From assembly GCF_009742705.1 (NCBI RefSeq), contig NZ_WPCU01000010.1, positions 633,911-697,910 of the forward strand: DNA of 64,000 nucleotides. Reading direction: 5' to 3'. The notes beneath the pieces are model-generated. The model made no database searches. It worked only from the letters and a program-made list of their open reading frames with translations, and was not told the DNA's origin. The position numbers were made by a program, and so were the translations under genes. The DNA comes from Auraticoccus cholistanensis. Lineage in GTDB: Bacteria; Actinomycetota; Actinomycetes; Propionibacteriales; Propionibacteriaceae. Shown piece after piece: positions 44,939-51,572 of the stretch; position 1 is the stretch's first letter; each line of letters starts with the position of its first letter.

Positions 44939-44968
44939 AGCGTACTGCCGGGTCCGGAGCGCGGCCAA
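44939..44968 (-). promoter_or_regulatory. Promoter of tig
   Basis: On the minus strand TTGGCC (44963-44968), an 18-base spacer and TACGCT (44939-44944). Predicted leader about 55 bases. Confidence 0.55.
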
Positions 44969-44989
44969 TCCGCGCGGAGCCCCGTGGGC

Positions 44990-44995
44990 TAGACT
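44990..44995 (+). promoter_or_regulatory. -10 box of tRNA-Pro
   Basis: TAGACT, 22 bases before the tRNA gene. No convincing -35 box. Confidence 0.45.
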
Positions 44996-45017
44996 GCAGC
45001 CCGTTCCCTCGCGGAAT

Positions 45018-45090
45018 CGGGGCGTGGCGTAGTGGCTAGCGCGCCTGCTTTGGGAGCAGGAGACCGCAGGTTCGAGTCCTGTCGCCCCGA
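45018..45090 (+). tRNA. tRNA-Pro (anticodon TGG)
   Basis: Acceptor stem CGGGGCG/CGCCCCG is perfect. The anticodon arm CCTGC-TTTGGGA-GCAGG gives anticodon TGG. The T arm is CGCAGG-TTCGAGT-CCTG. The discriminator is A and CCA is not encoded. It reads CCA and, by wobble, other proline codons. Confidence 0.96.
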
Positions 45091-45102
45091 CCCACACGTC
45101 TC

Positions 45103-45171
45103 TGGGTCTGGCACGCTTCCTGGGTCTGGCACGGCTTCCCGGTCTGGCATGCCTCCCGGTCTTGGCACGCA
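45103..45171. repeat. Four imperfect tandem copies of a GGTCTGGCAYGC unit between two tRNAs
   Basis: Copies (C)TGGGTCTGGCACGCTTCC, TGGGTCTGGCACGGCTTCCC, GGTCTGGCATGCCTCCC and GGTCTTGGCACGC follow each other every 17-20 bases. Each contains a -35-like TCTGGCA or TTGGCA. The last copy is about 19 bases from the TAGAGT box of tRNA-Gly. Confidence 0.75.
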
Positions 45172-45186
45172 GGCGCCCGCGTCGTC

Positions 45187-45192
45187 TAGAGT
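45187..45192 (+). promoter_or_regulatory. -10 box of tRNA-Gly
   Basis: TAGAGT, 23 bases before the tRNA. TTGGCA in the last tandem repeat copy, with a 19-base spacer, may act as the -35 box. Confidence 0.5.
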
Positions 45193-45215
45193 GACGTGCG
45201 CTGCTCCGGCAGCAC

Positions 45216-45289
45216 GCGGGTGTAGCTCAATGGTAGAGCCCCAGTCTTCCAAACTGGCTACGCGGGTTCGATTCCCGTCACCCGCTCCA
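45216..45289 (+). tRNA. tRNA-Gly (anticodon TCC)
   Basis: Acceptor stem GCGGGTG/CACCCGC is perfect. The anticodon arm CCAGT-CTTCCAA-ACTGG gives anticodon TCC. The discriminator is T and CCA is encoded (45287-45289), unlike the other two tRNAs here. It reads GGA and GGG glycine codons. Confidence 0.96.
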
Positions 45290-45309
45290 GAGCCTCACGT
45301 CCCAGTGCC

Positions 45310-45828
45310 TCACGTCGGCCGGCCCAGCGCCTCCGCGTGACGGTGCCGCAGGTAGTCCAGGGTAGCCCCCTTGAGGCTGGGCAGCGCCGCGTGACCCTGG
45401 AACCGGTAGACGTCGCGCCGGAGGAGGCGCCCCGAGCGACGCACGGCGCCCGGTGCCGTGACGAGCAGCCCCCGTCCGCTCCCGCTGAGGTCGAGGTCGG
45501 TGACGTCGCTCCAGCGCACCTCGGTCCAGCGACCCAGGGCGTCCCTCATCCGCAGCCCCTCGTCGTCGGCGACCAGACAGGGTGCCCGCTCCAGCAGCAG
45601 CTGGCCGAGGTAGACCACCGACGACGCGAGCATGCCGACTCCCAGGACCTGCTCGAGGACCCCGTCGGGGCGGCTGAGCCACAGAGCCGCCTGCAGCAGG
45701 AAGAGGACCGCCAGGGCGGCCACCAGCCAGCGCGGCGTCCGCCTGCCCTCCACCGACGCCGTCTCGCCGTGCTCGCCCGTGGTCAGGTGCACGTCGTGCG
45801 GTGGTTCCACGTCGACCCCCTCGTCCAC
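45310..45828 (-). CDS. Two-TM protein with PH-like domain
   Basis: A 172-residue protein with an acidic N terminus of about 30 residues, two membrane helices (about 33-78) and a C-terminal cytoplasmic PH-like domain (LVADDEGLRMRDALGRWTEVRWSDVTDLDL and onward). The layout is that of bacterial PH-domain (DUF304/YcxB-like) membrane proteins and is shared by the gene at 59240. No function is known. The GTG start lacks a clear ribosome site, and a second in-frame GTG six codons later is possible. It lies downstream of the RidA gene on the same strand. Confidence 0.65.
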   Translation of the reverse strand: MDEGVDVEPPHDVHLTTGEHGETASVEGRRTPRWLVAALAVLFLLQAALWLSRPDGVLEQVLGVGMLASSVVYLGQLLLERAPCLVADDEGLRMRDALGRWTEVRWSDVTDLDLSGSGRGLLVTAPGAVRRSGRLLRRDVYRFQGHAALPSLKGATLDYLRHRHAEALGRPT

Positions 45829-45891
45829 CGCCAGTGTGGCAGGCCTGCGCCTCGTCGACGGCGAGAACGGGCCGACCAGGCGACGGAGGCG

Positions 45892-46302
45892 TCAGCCGAG
45901 GACCGCGAGGCCGTCGATCTCGACCAGCATCTCCTCCCGCGGCAGACCGACGACCACCGTGGTGCGGCAGGGCAGCACCCCCGACGGGCAGTGCTCGGCG
46001 AGGAAGGCGCCGTAGGCCTCGTTCATGGCGGCGAAGTCGTCGCGGCTGGCCAGGTAGACCCGCAGCGAGACCAGGTCCTCGACGTCCGCGCCGCCGGCCA
46101 GCAGCACCGCCCGCACGTTCTGCAACGTGCGGGTGGTCTGCGCCGCCACGTCGCCCGGGTGCAGGTACTCGCCGGTGGCCGGGTCCTGCGGTCCCTGCCC
46201 CGACACCTGCAGCAGGCCACCGCGGCGCACCCCCTGGGAGAAGGTGAACGCGGGCGCCGGGGCGTCCTCGGTGCGGACGGCGTGCTTGGTGGTCTCGGAC
46301 AC
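45892..46302 (-). CDS. RidA-family enamine/imine deaminase
   Basis: A 136-residue RidA/YjgF/Rid protein. The family hydrolyses reactive 2-aminoacrylate and other enamines released by PLP dehydratases, protecting PLP enzymes. The segments FSQGVRRGGLLQVSGQGPQDPATG and CRTTVVVGLPREEMLVEIDGLAVLG are typical; the arginine in CRTTV corresponds to the active-site arginine. GAGGAG precedes the GTG. It diverges from the N-acyl-D-amino-acid deacylase and D-serine-dehydratase-like genes, which fits a role in quenching the intermediate made by the latter. Confidence 0.9.
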   Translation of the reverse strand: MSETTKHAVRTEDAPAPAFTFSQGVRRGGLLQVSGQGPQDPATGEYLHPGDVAAQTTRTLQNVRAVLLAGGADVEDLVSLRVYLASRDDFAAMNEAYGAFLAEHCPSGVLPCRTTVVVGLPREEMLVEIDGLAVLG

Positions 46303-46441
46303 AGGGGCTCCTCGTGGTGACGTGTGCGGGTGACCGCGTCCGGGAGCAGGACCGGGACACGGAGCGGGGCCCAGTCTGCCGGAGGACGGCGCCGCCGTGC
46401 TCGACGAGCACGCGCCTCGACCCCGCTGGTCCCGGATCGGC

Positions 46442-46455
46442 CAGGATGGTCCCCG
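46442..46455 (+). promoter_or_regulatory. Probable leaderless promoter of the D-amino-acid operon
   Basis: CAGGAT at 46442-46447, eight bases, then the ATG at 46456. It is a weaker version of the TAGnnT pattern, and no ribosome site is present. Confidence 0.4.
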
Positions 46456-48117
46456 ATGACCACCTCCGCGCACCCCGCCACGCCCCCACCCACCCTGCTG
46501 CGAGACGTGCTGCTCCCCGGAGCCGCGACCACCCGTGACCTGCTGCTCCGCGAGGGCCGGGTCGCGGCGGTGCTGGCCTCCGGCGAGGACCCCGGCCCGG
46601 TGGAGGTGGTCGACGGCGGCGGACGCTGGGCGCTGCCGGGCTTCGTCGACGCGCACGTGCACGGCGAGGCGGCGGTGCTCGACCCCGAGGTGCAGCTGGC
46701 CATGCTGCGCCAGGGGGTGACCACGGTGGTGCTCGGCCAGGACGGGGTGTCGCTGGCCCCCAGCCCGACCTACGCCCCGCACGACGCCACGGCCTGGGCG
46801 CAGCAGTACTTCGCCGCCATCAACGGCGCCCACCCGACCTTCACCGGCGGCGGCGTCGGTGAGCTGCTGGCCAGCTGGGACGGCCGCACCGCCCTCAACA
46901 CCGCCTACCTCGCGCCGCACGGCACCATCCGGGTGGCGGTGATGGGGACCGAGCAGCGCGAGGCCGCGCCCGGCGAGGTGGCCGCGATGGCCGCCCTGCT
47001 CGAGCAGGCCCTGGCCGACGGCGCCTGCGGGCTCTCCACCGGGCTGGAGTACGCGCCGGCCTCCGCCGCCACCCGCGAGGAGCTGCTGGCGCTGTGCCGG
47101 GTGGTCGCGGCGGCCGGGCTGCCCCACGTCAGCCACATGCGCGGCTACGAGGCGCAGGCCACCGCCGGGCTGCAGGAGCTGGTCGAGCTGACGCTGGCCT
47201 CCGGGGTGACCACCCACGTCTCCCACCTGCACGGGCCCCGTCGCCAGGTCGAGGCGGCTCTGGCCCACGCGGCCGCGGCCGGGGTCGAGCTCAGCTTCGA
47301 CTCCTACCCCTACCTCAGCGGCTGCTCCATCCTGTCCATGGTGGCGCTGCCGCGCTGGGTCCCCACCGCCGACCCGGACCACGCCCTGGCGGTGCTGGCG
47401 CCCGCCGCCGGGGGGACCGCCCGGCGGGACGAGCTGCTGGCCCACCTCGAGGCCTCGACCGAGCTGTGGCCCCGGGTCCGGCTGGCGGCCGTGCCCGGCG
47501 AGCTGTCCTGGACCGAGGGGCTGTCGCCGGTGGAGGTCGCCGACCGGCTGGGCTGCTCGACCGCCGAGGCCGTGCTGCGGCTGCTGGTGAGCAGCCGGCT
47601 GCGCGCCACCGTGGTCTTCCGGCAGCCGCCCACCAACACCCCCGAGGCCGTCCGTGCGCTGCTGGACAGCCCCCGCCACCTGGGCGGCTCCGACGCCATC
47701 TACCTCGGCAGCTCGCCGCACCCCCGCGGCTGGGGCGCCTTCGCCCGCATGGTGGCGCTCGGGCTGCACGAGCTGGGCGGCTGGGACGCCCGCGACGTGG
47801 TCGAGCACCTCTCCGCCCGCGCCGCGCGGCTCTTCCGGCTCGGTCCCCGTGGCCACCTCGAGCCGGGGGCGGTCGCCGACGTCGTGCTGCTCGACCCCGA
47901 GCGGGTCCGCGACCTGGCCACCTACCGGTCACCCCGCCAGCTCGCCGAGGGAGTGGACGACGTCTGGGTGGGCGGCGTCCCGGTGCTCCGCGACGGCCGG
48001 CTGACCGGCGCCACCCCCGGACGGGCCATCCGGCCCACCAGCCCGTCCGCCACCAGCCCGTCCCCCACCAGCCCGTCCGCCACCACCGGGCGACCAGCGC
48101 AGGAGGCAGCACGATGA
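46456..48117 (+). CDS. N-acyl-D-amino-acid deacylase (D-aminoacylase, amidohydrolase superfamily)
   Basis: A 553-residue amidohydrolase. The metal motif HVH is in FVDAHVHGEA near residue 72, and LSTGLEYAPA, SHMRGY and FDSYPYLSG are D-aminoacylase landmarks. It should release free D-amino acids from N-acylated forms (for example from peptidoglycan or secondary metabolites). The C-terminal 30 residues are a TSPSATSPSPTSPSAT repeat. The ATG is eight bases after a CAGGAT box with no ribosome site. Its stop overlaps the start of the next gene as ATGA, coupling it to the D-serine-dehydratase-like enzyme. Confidence 0.9.
   Translation: MTTSAHPATPPPTLLRDVLLPGAATTRDLLLREGRVAAVLASGEDPGPVEVVDGGGRWALPGFVDAHVHGEAAVLDPEVQLAMLRQGVTTVVLGQDGVSLAPSPTYAPHDATAWAQQYFAAINGAHPTFTGGGVGELLASWDGRTALNTAYLAPHGTIRVAVMGTEQREAAPGEVAAMAALLEQALADGACGLSTGLEYAPASAATREELLALCRVVAAAGLPHVSHMRGYEAQATAGLQELVELTLASGVTTHVSHLHGPRRQVEAALAHAAAAGVELSFDSYPYLSGCSILSMVALPRWVPTADPDHALAVLAPAAGGTARRDELLAHLEASTELWPRVRLAAVPGELSWTEGLSPVEVADRLGCSTAEAVLRLLVSSRLRATVVFRQPPTNTPEAVRALLDSPRHLGGSDAIYLGSSPHPRGWGAFARMVALGLHELGGWDARDVVEHLSARAARLFRLGPRGHLEPGAVADVVLLDPERVRDLATYRSPRQLAEGVDDVWVGGVPVLRDGRLTGATPGRAIRPTSPSATSPSPTSPSATTGRPAQEAAR
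48035..48084. repeat. 15-bp tandem repeat at the deacylase 3' end
   Basis: Units of the type CCACCAGCCCGTCCG occur about three times and encode a Thr/Ser/Pro tail. Probably length-variable. Confidence 0.65.
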
Positions 48118-49382
48118 CCCCTACCCGGCTGCAGCACCCCGAGGCCGTGGTGGAGAGCACCACCAAGGGCTGGCGGGTCGACGCACCGCTGACCGCCGCC
48201 CAGGTGCGCGCCACCGCACCCCGGCTCGACGACCTGCCGGTGTCCTGGCCGCTGGCCTGCCTCGACGCCGACGCCCTGGACCACAACCTGGCCACCATGG
48301 CCACCGCCTGCGAGCAGGCCGGGGTGCTGCTGGCCCCGCACCTGAAGACCCACATGTCGCCGCCGCTGCTGCAGGCCCAGCTCGACGCCGGAGCCTGGGG
48401 CGCCACCGTCGCCACCCCGGCGCAGGCCCGGGTGGCGCTGGGCTGGGGCTCGCCCGGCGTGCTGCTGGCCAACGAGCTCGTCGACCCCGCCGACGCGGTG
48501 GACCTGCTGCGGCGCACCGCCGCCGGCTCCTCGACCCTGTGGTGCTACGTCGACTCGCCTGCCGGCGTCGCGGTGCTGGCCGAGGCGCTGGCCGCCGTCC
48601 CGGCGGCCCGGGAGCGGTTCGGCGTGCTGGTCGAGCTGGGGCACCTGCAGGGCCGCACCGGTGTGCGGCGGGTGGACGACGCGGTGGCGCTGGCCCGGGC
48701 CGCGGCCGAGCAGGGGCTGCCGCTGCGCGGCACGTCGGGCTACGAGGCCAGCCTGACCCGCACCACCACGGAGTCCGACCTCGCCGCGATCGCGGGCTTC
48801 GTCACCGGCCTGCGCGACCTCGCCGCCCGGCTGGTGGCCGAGGACCTGCTGCCCGCCGGGGTCGCACCGGTGGTCTCGGTCGGCGGCAGCTCCTACCTCG
48901 ACGTGGTGCTGGCCGTGCTCGCCCAGCCGCTGGAGGTGGACGGCGTCGCCCACCCGGTGCAGGGCGTCGTCCGCTCGGGGGCCTACCTCACCCACGACCA
49001 CGGCATGTACGCCCGCACCGACCCGTGGGCGCGGATGACGGGTGGGCCGTCGCTGCGGCCGGCGCTGGACGTCAGGGCGCAGGCGCTGTCGGTGCCCGAG
49101 CCGGGGCTGGCCCTGCTCGGGGCGGGCAAGCGGGACGTCCCCTTCGACCTGGACCTGCCCATCCCGCAGCGCGTCCTCGGTCCGCGCGGGGAGCGGCCGG
49201 CGAGCGGCACCTGCTTCGCCCTCAACGACCAGCACCTCTACCTCCGGGACGAGGCCGAGGTGGCCGTGGGCGAGCTGGTGGTGCTGGGCGTCTCCCACCC
49301 CTGCACCCTGTTCGACAAGTGGCGGGTGCTGCCGGTGCTGCGCGGCGACCGCGTGGTCGACCTGGTGGCCACCTGGTTCTGA
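48114..49382 (+). CDS. D-serine dehydratase-like / D-threonine aldolase-family PLP enzyme
   Basis: A 422-residue alanine-racemase-fold PLP enzyme. K78 in LLAPHLKTHMSP is the Schiff-base lysine; the SVGGSSYLDVV segment binds phosphate. The C-terminal D-serine dehydratase-like domain contains ALNDQHLYL and VSHPCTLFDKW, where the His and Cys are the expected zinc ligands. The family deaminates D-serine or cleaves D-threonine. AGGAGG precedes the ATG. It is coupled to the deacylase, and a divergent RidA can remove the aminoacrylate that D-serine dehydration makes. Confidence 0.87.
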   Translation: MTPTRLQHPEAVVESTTKGWRVDAPLTAAQVRATAPRLDDLPVSWPLACLDADALDHNLATMATACEQAGVLLAPHLKTHMSPPLLQAQLDAGAWGATVATPAQARVALGWGSPGVLLANELVDPADAVDLLRRTAAGSSTLWCYVDSPAGVAVLAEALAAVPAARERFGVLVELGHLQGRTGVRRVDDAVALARAAAEQGLPLRGTSGYEASLTRTTTESDLAAIAGFVTGLRDLAARLVAEDLLPAGVAPVVSVGGSSYLDVVLAVLAQPLEVDGVAHPVQGVVRSGAYLTHDHGMYARTDPWARMTGGPSLRPALDVRAQALSVPEPGLALLGAGKRDVPFDLDLPIPQRVLGPRGERPASGTCFALNDQHLYLRDEAEVAVGELVVLGVSHPCTLFDKWRVLPVLRGDRVVDLVATWF

Positions 49383-49479
49383 GCGACTGGGCGGCCACCG
49401 GCTGGGTACACGACCTCACCCGGGCGCACCCGGGGTCCGGGCGCCGGTCGGACGAACCCGGCGAGGGAGGACGACGACC

Positions 49480-50331
49480 GTGTCCGATCCCGCTGCCGAG
49501 CCGCCCCGCTCCGCGGCGGAGGGCGACGTCGTCGAGGTGCACGAGGACCGCCACCTCGGCGGCCGCGACCTCACCCGCTGGGAGTCCCCGCTGGGACGGC
49601 GGCTGGTCGCGCTCGTGCACCGGATCAGCCTGGCGCTGGGCTCGCACCAGACCCTGCTGCTGGTGCTGGCGGTGGGGGCGGCGGTCGCCGCGACCACCAC
49701 GTGGCTGGCCTCGGAGACCTACGAGGCGGTCGCCGCCGCCGACGGGGTGGCCGTGCTGGACCAGCCCCTGCTCGACCTGGCCCTCGGCCTGCGCTCGCCC
49801 TGGCTGGACGCCGCAGCCACCGCCTACACCGACGTCGGGGGCGTGGTCGGCATGCCGGTGCTGGCCACCACGACCATGGTGGCGCTCGCCGTCCGGCGCC
49901 GGTCGTGGACGCCGGTCATCCTGATCACCGCCGCCGCGGCCGGGTCCCTGCTGATGACGGTCGCGGGCAAGGACCTCGTGGGCCGGGCCCGGCCGCCGCT
50001 GGCCGACGCGGTACCCCCCTTCGAGCACTCCCCCTCGTTCCCCTCCGGGCACTCCCTCAACGCGCTGGTGGTCGCCGGCGTCGTCGCCTACCTGCTGGTG
50101 CTGCGCCAGCGCACCCGCCGCGCCCGCGTGCTCACCGTGACGGCGGCCGCGCTGTTCGCCCTGACCATCGGGCTCAGCCGGGTGTTCCTGGGCCACCACT
50201 GGTTCACCGACGTGCTGGCGGCCTGGATCCTCGGCGTGGGCTGGCTCGCCGTCGTCGTCACGGCCCACCGGCTCTACCTCACGACCCGGCGGCGCGCCGT
50301 GACCGCGGCCGAGGACCCGGAGACGGGCTGA
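49480..50331 (+). CDS. PAP2-family membrane phosphatase
   Basis: A 283-residue membrane protein with about six helices and an intact lipid-phosphate phosphatase active site: KDLVGRARPP, SFPSGHS and SRVFLGHHWFTD. It probably dephosphorylates undecaprenyl pyrophosphate, phosphatidic acid or phosphatidylglycerophosphate at the outer face. A basic/acidic cytoplasmic N terminus of about 55 residues precedes the first span. GAGGGAGGA lies before the GTG. It stands alone between the D-amino-acid and copper operons. Confidence 0.9.
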   Translation: MSDPAAEPPRSAAEGDVVEVHEDRHLGGRDLTRWESPLGRRLVALVHRISLALGSHQTLLLVLAVGAAVAATTTWLASETYEAVAAADGVAVLDQPLLDLALGLRSPWLDAAATAYTDVGGVVGMPVLATTTMVALAVRRRSWTPVILITAAAAGSLLMTVAGKDLVGRARPPLADAVPPFEHSPSFPSGHSLNALVVAGVVAYLLVLRQRTRRARVLTVTAAALFALTIGLSRVFLGHHWFTDVLAAWILGVGWLAVVVTAHRLYLTTRRRAVTAAEDPETG

Positions 50332-50355
50332 GCGCACCTGCGGAGGCGGACCGAG

Positions 50356-50384
50356 TTGTCTCCGGTACCGGTAGGGGGTATACA
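50356..50384 (+). promoter_or_regulatory. Promoter of the copper operon
   Basis: TTGTCT (50356-50361), a 17-base spacer and TATACA (50379-50384). The CsoR-type operator covers the spacer and the -10 box, ideal for repression. Confidence 0.8.
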
Positions 50385-50405
50385 TGGGTGTACCCCCTAC
50401 CGGTA
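50366..50405. promoter_or_regulatory. CsoR-type operator: perfect 15+15 inverted repeat
   Basis: TACCGGTAGGGGGTA and TACCCCCTACCGGTA are exact reverse complements around the ten-base spacer TACATGGGTG. Each arm also carries the palindrome TACCGGTA. The G-tract/C-tract layout matches known CsoR sites, and csoR is the last gene of the operon, so autoregulation by copper is inferred. Confidence 0.85.
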
Positions 50406-50421
50406 TTGACGAGAGGACGCC

Positions 50422-50634
50422 ATGAGCACCGCCACCTACCAGGTCACCGGCATGAGCTGCGGCCACTGCGAGCAGGCCATCCGCCAGGAGGTCACCGCCC
50501 TCGACGGCCTCGAGGTCGTCTCGGTGGACTCCGGCAGCGGCGTGCTGGTGGTCTCCGCCGCCGCCGGTGACGTCGACGACGCCGCCGTGCTCGCCGCCGT
50601 GGACGAGGCCGGCTACCAGGCGGTCCGGGTCTGA
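50422..50634 (+). CDS. copZ: Copper chaperone CopZ-like (heavy-metal-associated domain)
   Basis: A 70-residue single HMA domain with the copper ligands C13 and C16 in GMSCGHC. It carries Cu(I) to the ATPase or to CsoR in the cytoplasm. GAGAGGA precedes the ATG. Its TGA shares one base with the ATG of the next gene (TGATG). First gene of the operon copZ, membrane His-rich protein, copA, csoR. Confidence 0.92.
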   Translation: MSTATYQVTGMSCGHCEQAIRQEVTALDGLEVVSVDSGSGVLVVSAAAGDVDDAAVLAAVDEAGYQAVRV

Positions 50635-51572
50635 TGCGGGCGCCGCTGCGGCTCGGGCTCTACGCGCTGGTGCTGCTCGCCGTGTTCGGCGCCGCCCTCG
50701 GCGTGGCCCGGGTGGTCGCGCCGTCGCGCGCCGCCGAGCGGCCGCCGGCCGCGGAGCCCGGCCACGGCGGCACCGAGGACCACACCGAGACCGCCGGTGA
50801 GGACCACGCCGGGGACGACCACACCGGGGAGCAGGACGGCCACGGCGCCGGCGCCGGGCACGTCCCCGGCGTCACCGTCAGCCAGGACGGCTACCGGCTG
50901 ACCGCCCTCGACGCGCCCGCCGAGGTCGGCGTCGACGGCCAGCTGAGCCTGCGGCTGGTCGACGGCCAGGGCCACCCGGTCACCGACTACGAGGTCTCCC
51001 ACGAGAAGGAGCTGCACCTGGTGGTGGTCCGCTCCGACGGCGAGGGCTTCCGCCACGTCCACCCCCGCCACGACGGCGAGGGCACCTGGTCGCTGCCCTG
51101 GCGCTGGCAGCAGGCCGGCAGCCACCGGGTCTACGCCGACTTCGTCCCCGCCGGCGGAGAGCAGGTCACGCTGACCAGCACCGTGGAGGTCGCCGGCGAG
51201 CTGGAGCCGGTCACCGACCGCCCCCAGACGCGCAGCGTCGAGGTGGACGGCCTCACCGTCACCGTCGCCGGCGAGCTGCGGGCCGCCCGCAGCTCCGAGC
51301 TCACCTTCACCGTCGAGCGCGACGGCCGCCCGGTCACCACGCTGCAGCCGCACCTCGGGGCCTTCGGGCACCTGGTGGCGCTCCGCGAGGGCGACCTGGC
51401 CTACCTGCACGTCCACCCCCTCGGTGCCGGGCCGAGCTCGGCGGAGGCCACCTCCGGCCCCGAGGTCGTCTTCGCCGCGGAGGCGCCGACCCCGGGCCGC
51501 TACCTGCTCTACCTCGACCTCCGCGTCGACGACCGGGTGGTCACCGCCCCGCTGGTGGTGGAGGCCCGATGA
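50634..51572 (+). CDS. His-rich membrane-anchored protein of the copper operon
   Basis: A 312-residue protein with an N-terminal membrane segment (about residues 8-28; signal anchor or signal peptide) and then a stretch of about 45 residues packed with His, Asp and Glu ([20 protein letters not shown]), a likely metal sponge. The rest is two beta-sandwich-like repeats with paired histidines: [11 protein letters not shown] in the first, YLHVHPLG in the second. Similar unnamed secreted proteins occur next to copA in actinobacteria. It probably buffers or scavenges copper outside the membrane. Coupled to copZ and, through ATGA, to copA. Confidence 0.7.
   Translation: MRAPLRLGLYALVLLAVFGAALGVARVVAPSRAAERPPAAEPGHGGTEDHTETAGEDHAGDDHTGEQDGHGAGAGHVPGVTVSQDGYRLTALDAPAEVGVDGQLSLRLVDGQGHPVTDYEVSHEKELHLVVVRSDGEGFRHVHPRHDGEGTWSLPWRWQQAGSHRVYADFVPAGGEQVTLTSTVEVAGELEPVTDRPQTRSVEVDGLTVTVAGELRAARSSELTFTVERDGRPVTTLQPHLGAFGHLVALREGDLAYLHVHPLGAGPSSAEATSGPEVVFAAEAPTPGRYLLYLDLRVDDRVVTAPLVVEAR

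Noticed and set aside
45103..45171. Short regular repeats considered as a CRISPR array
   Set aside because: The units are contiguous and imperfect with no unique spacers, and no cas genes are present.
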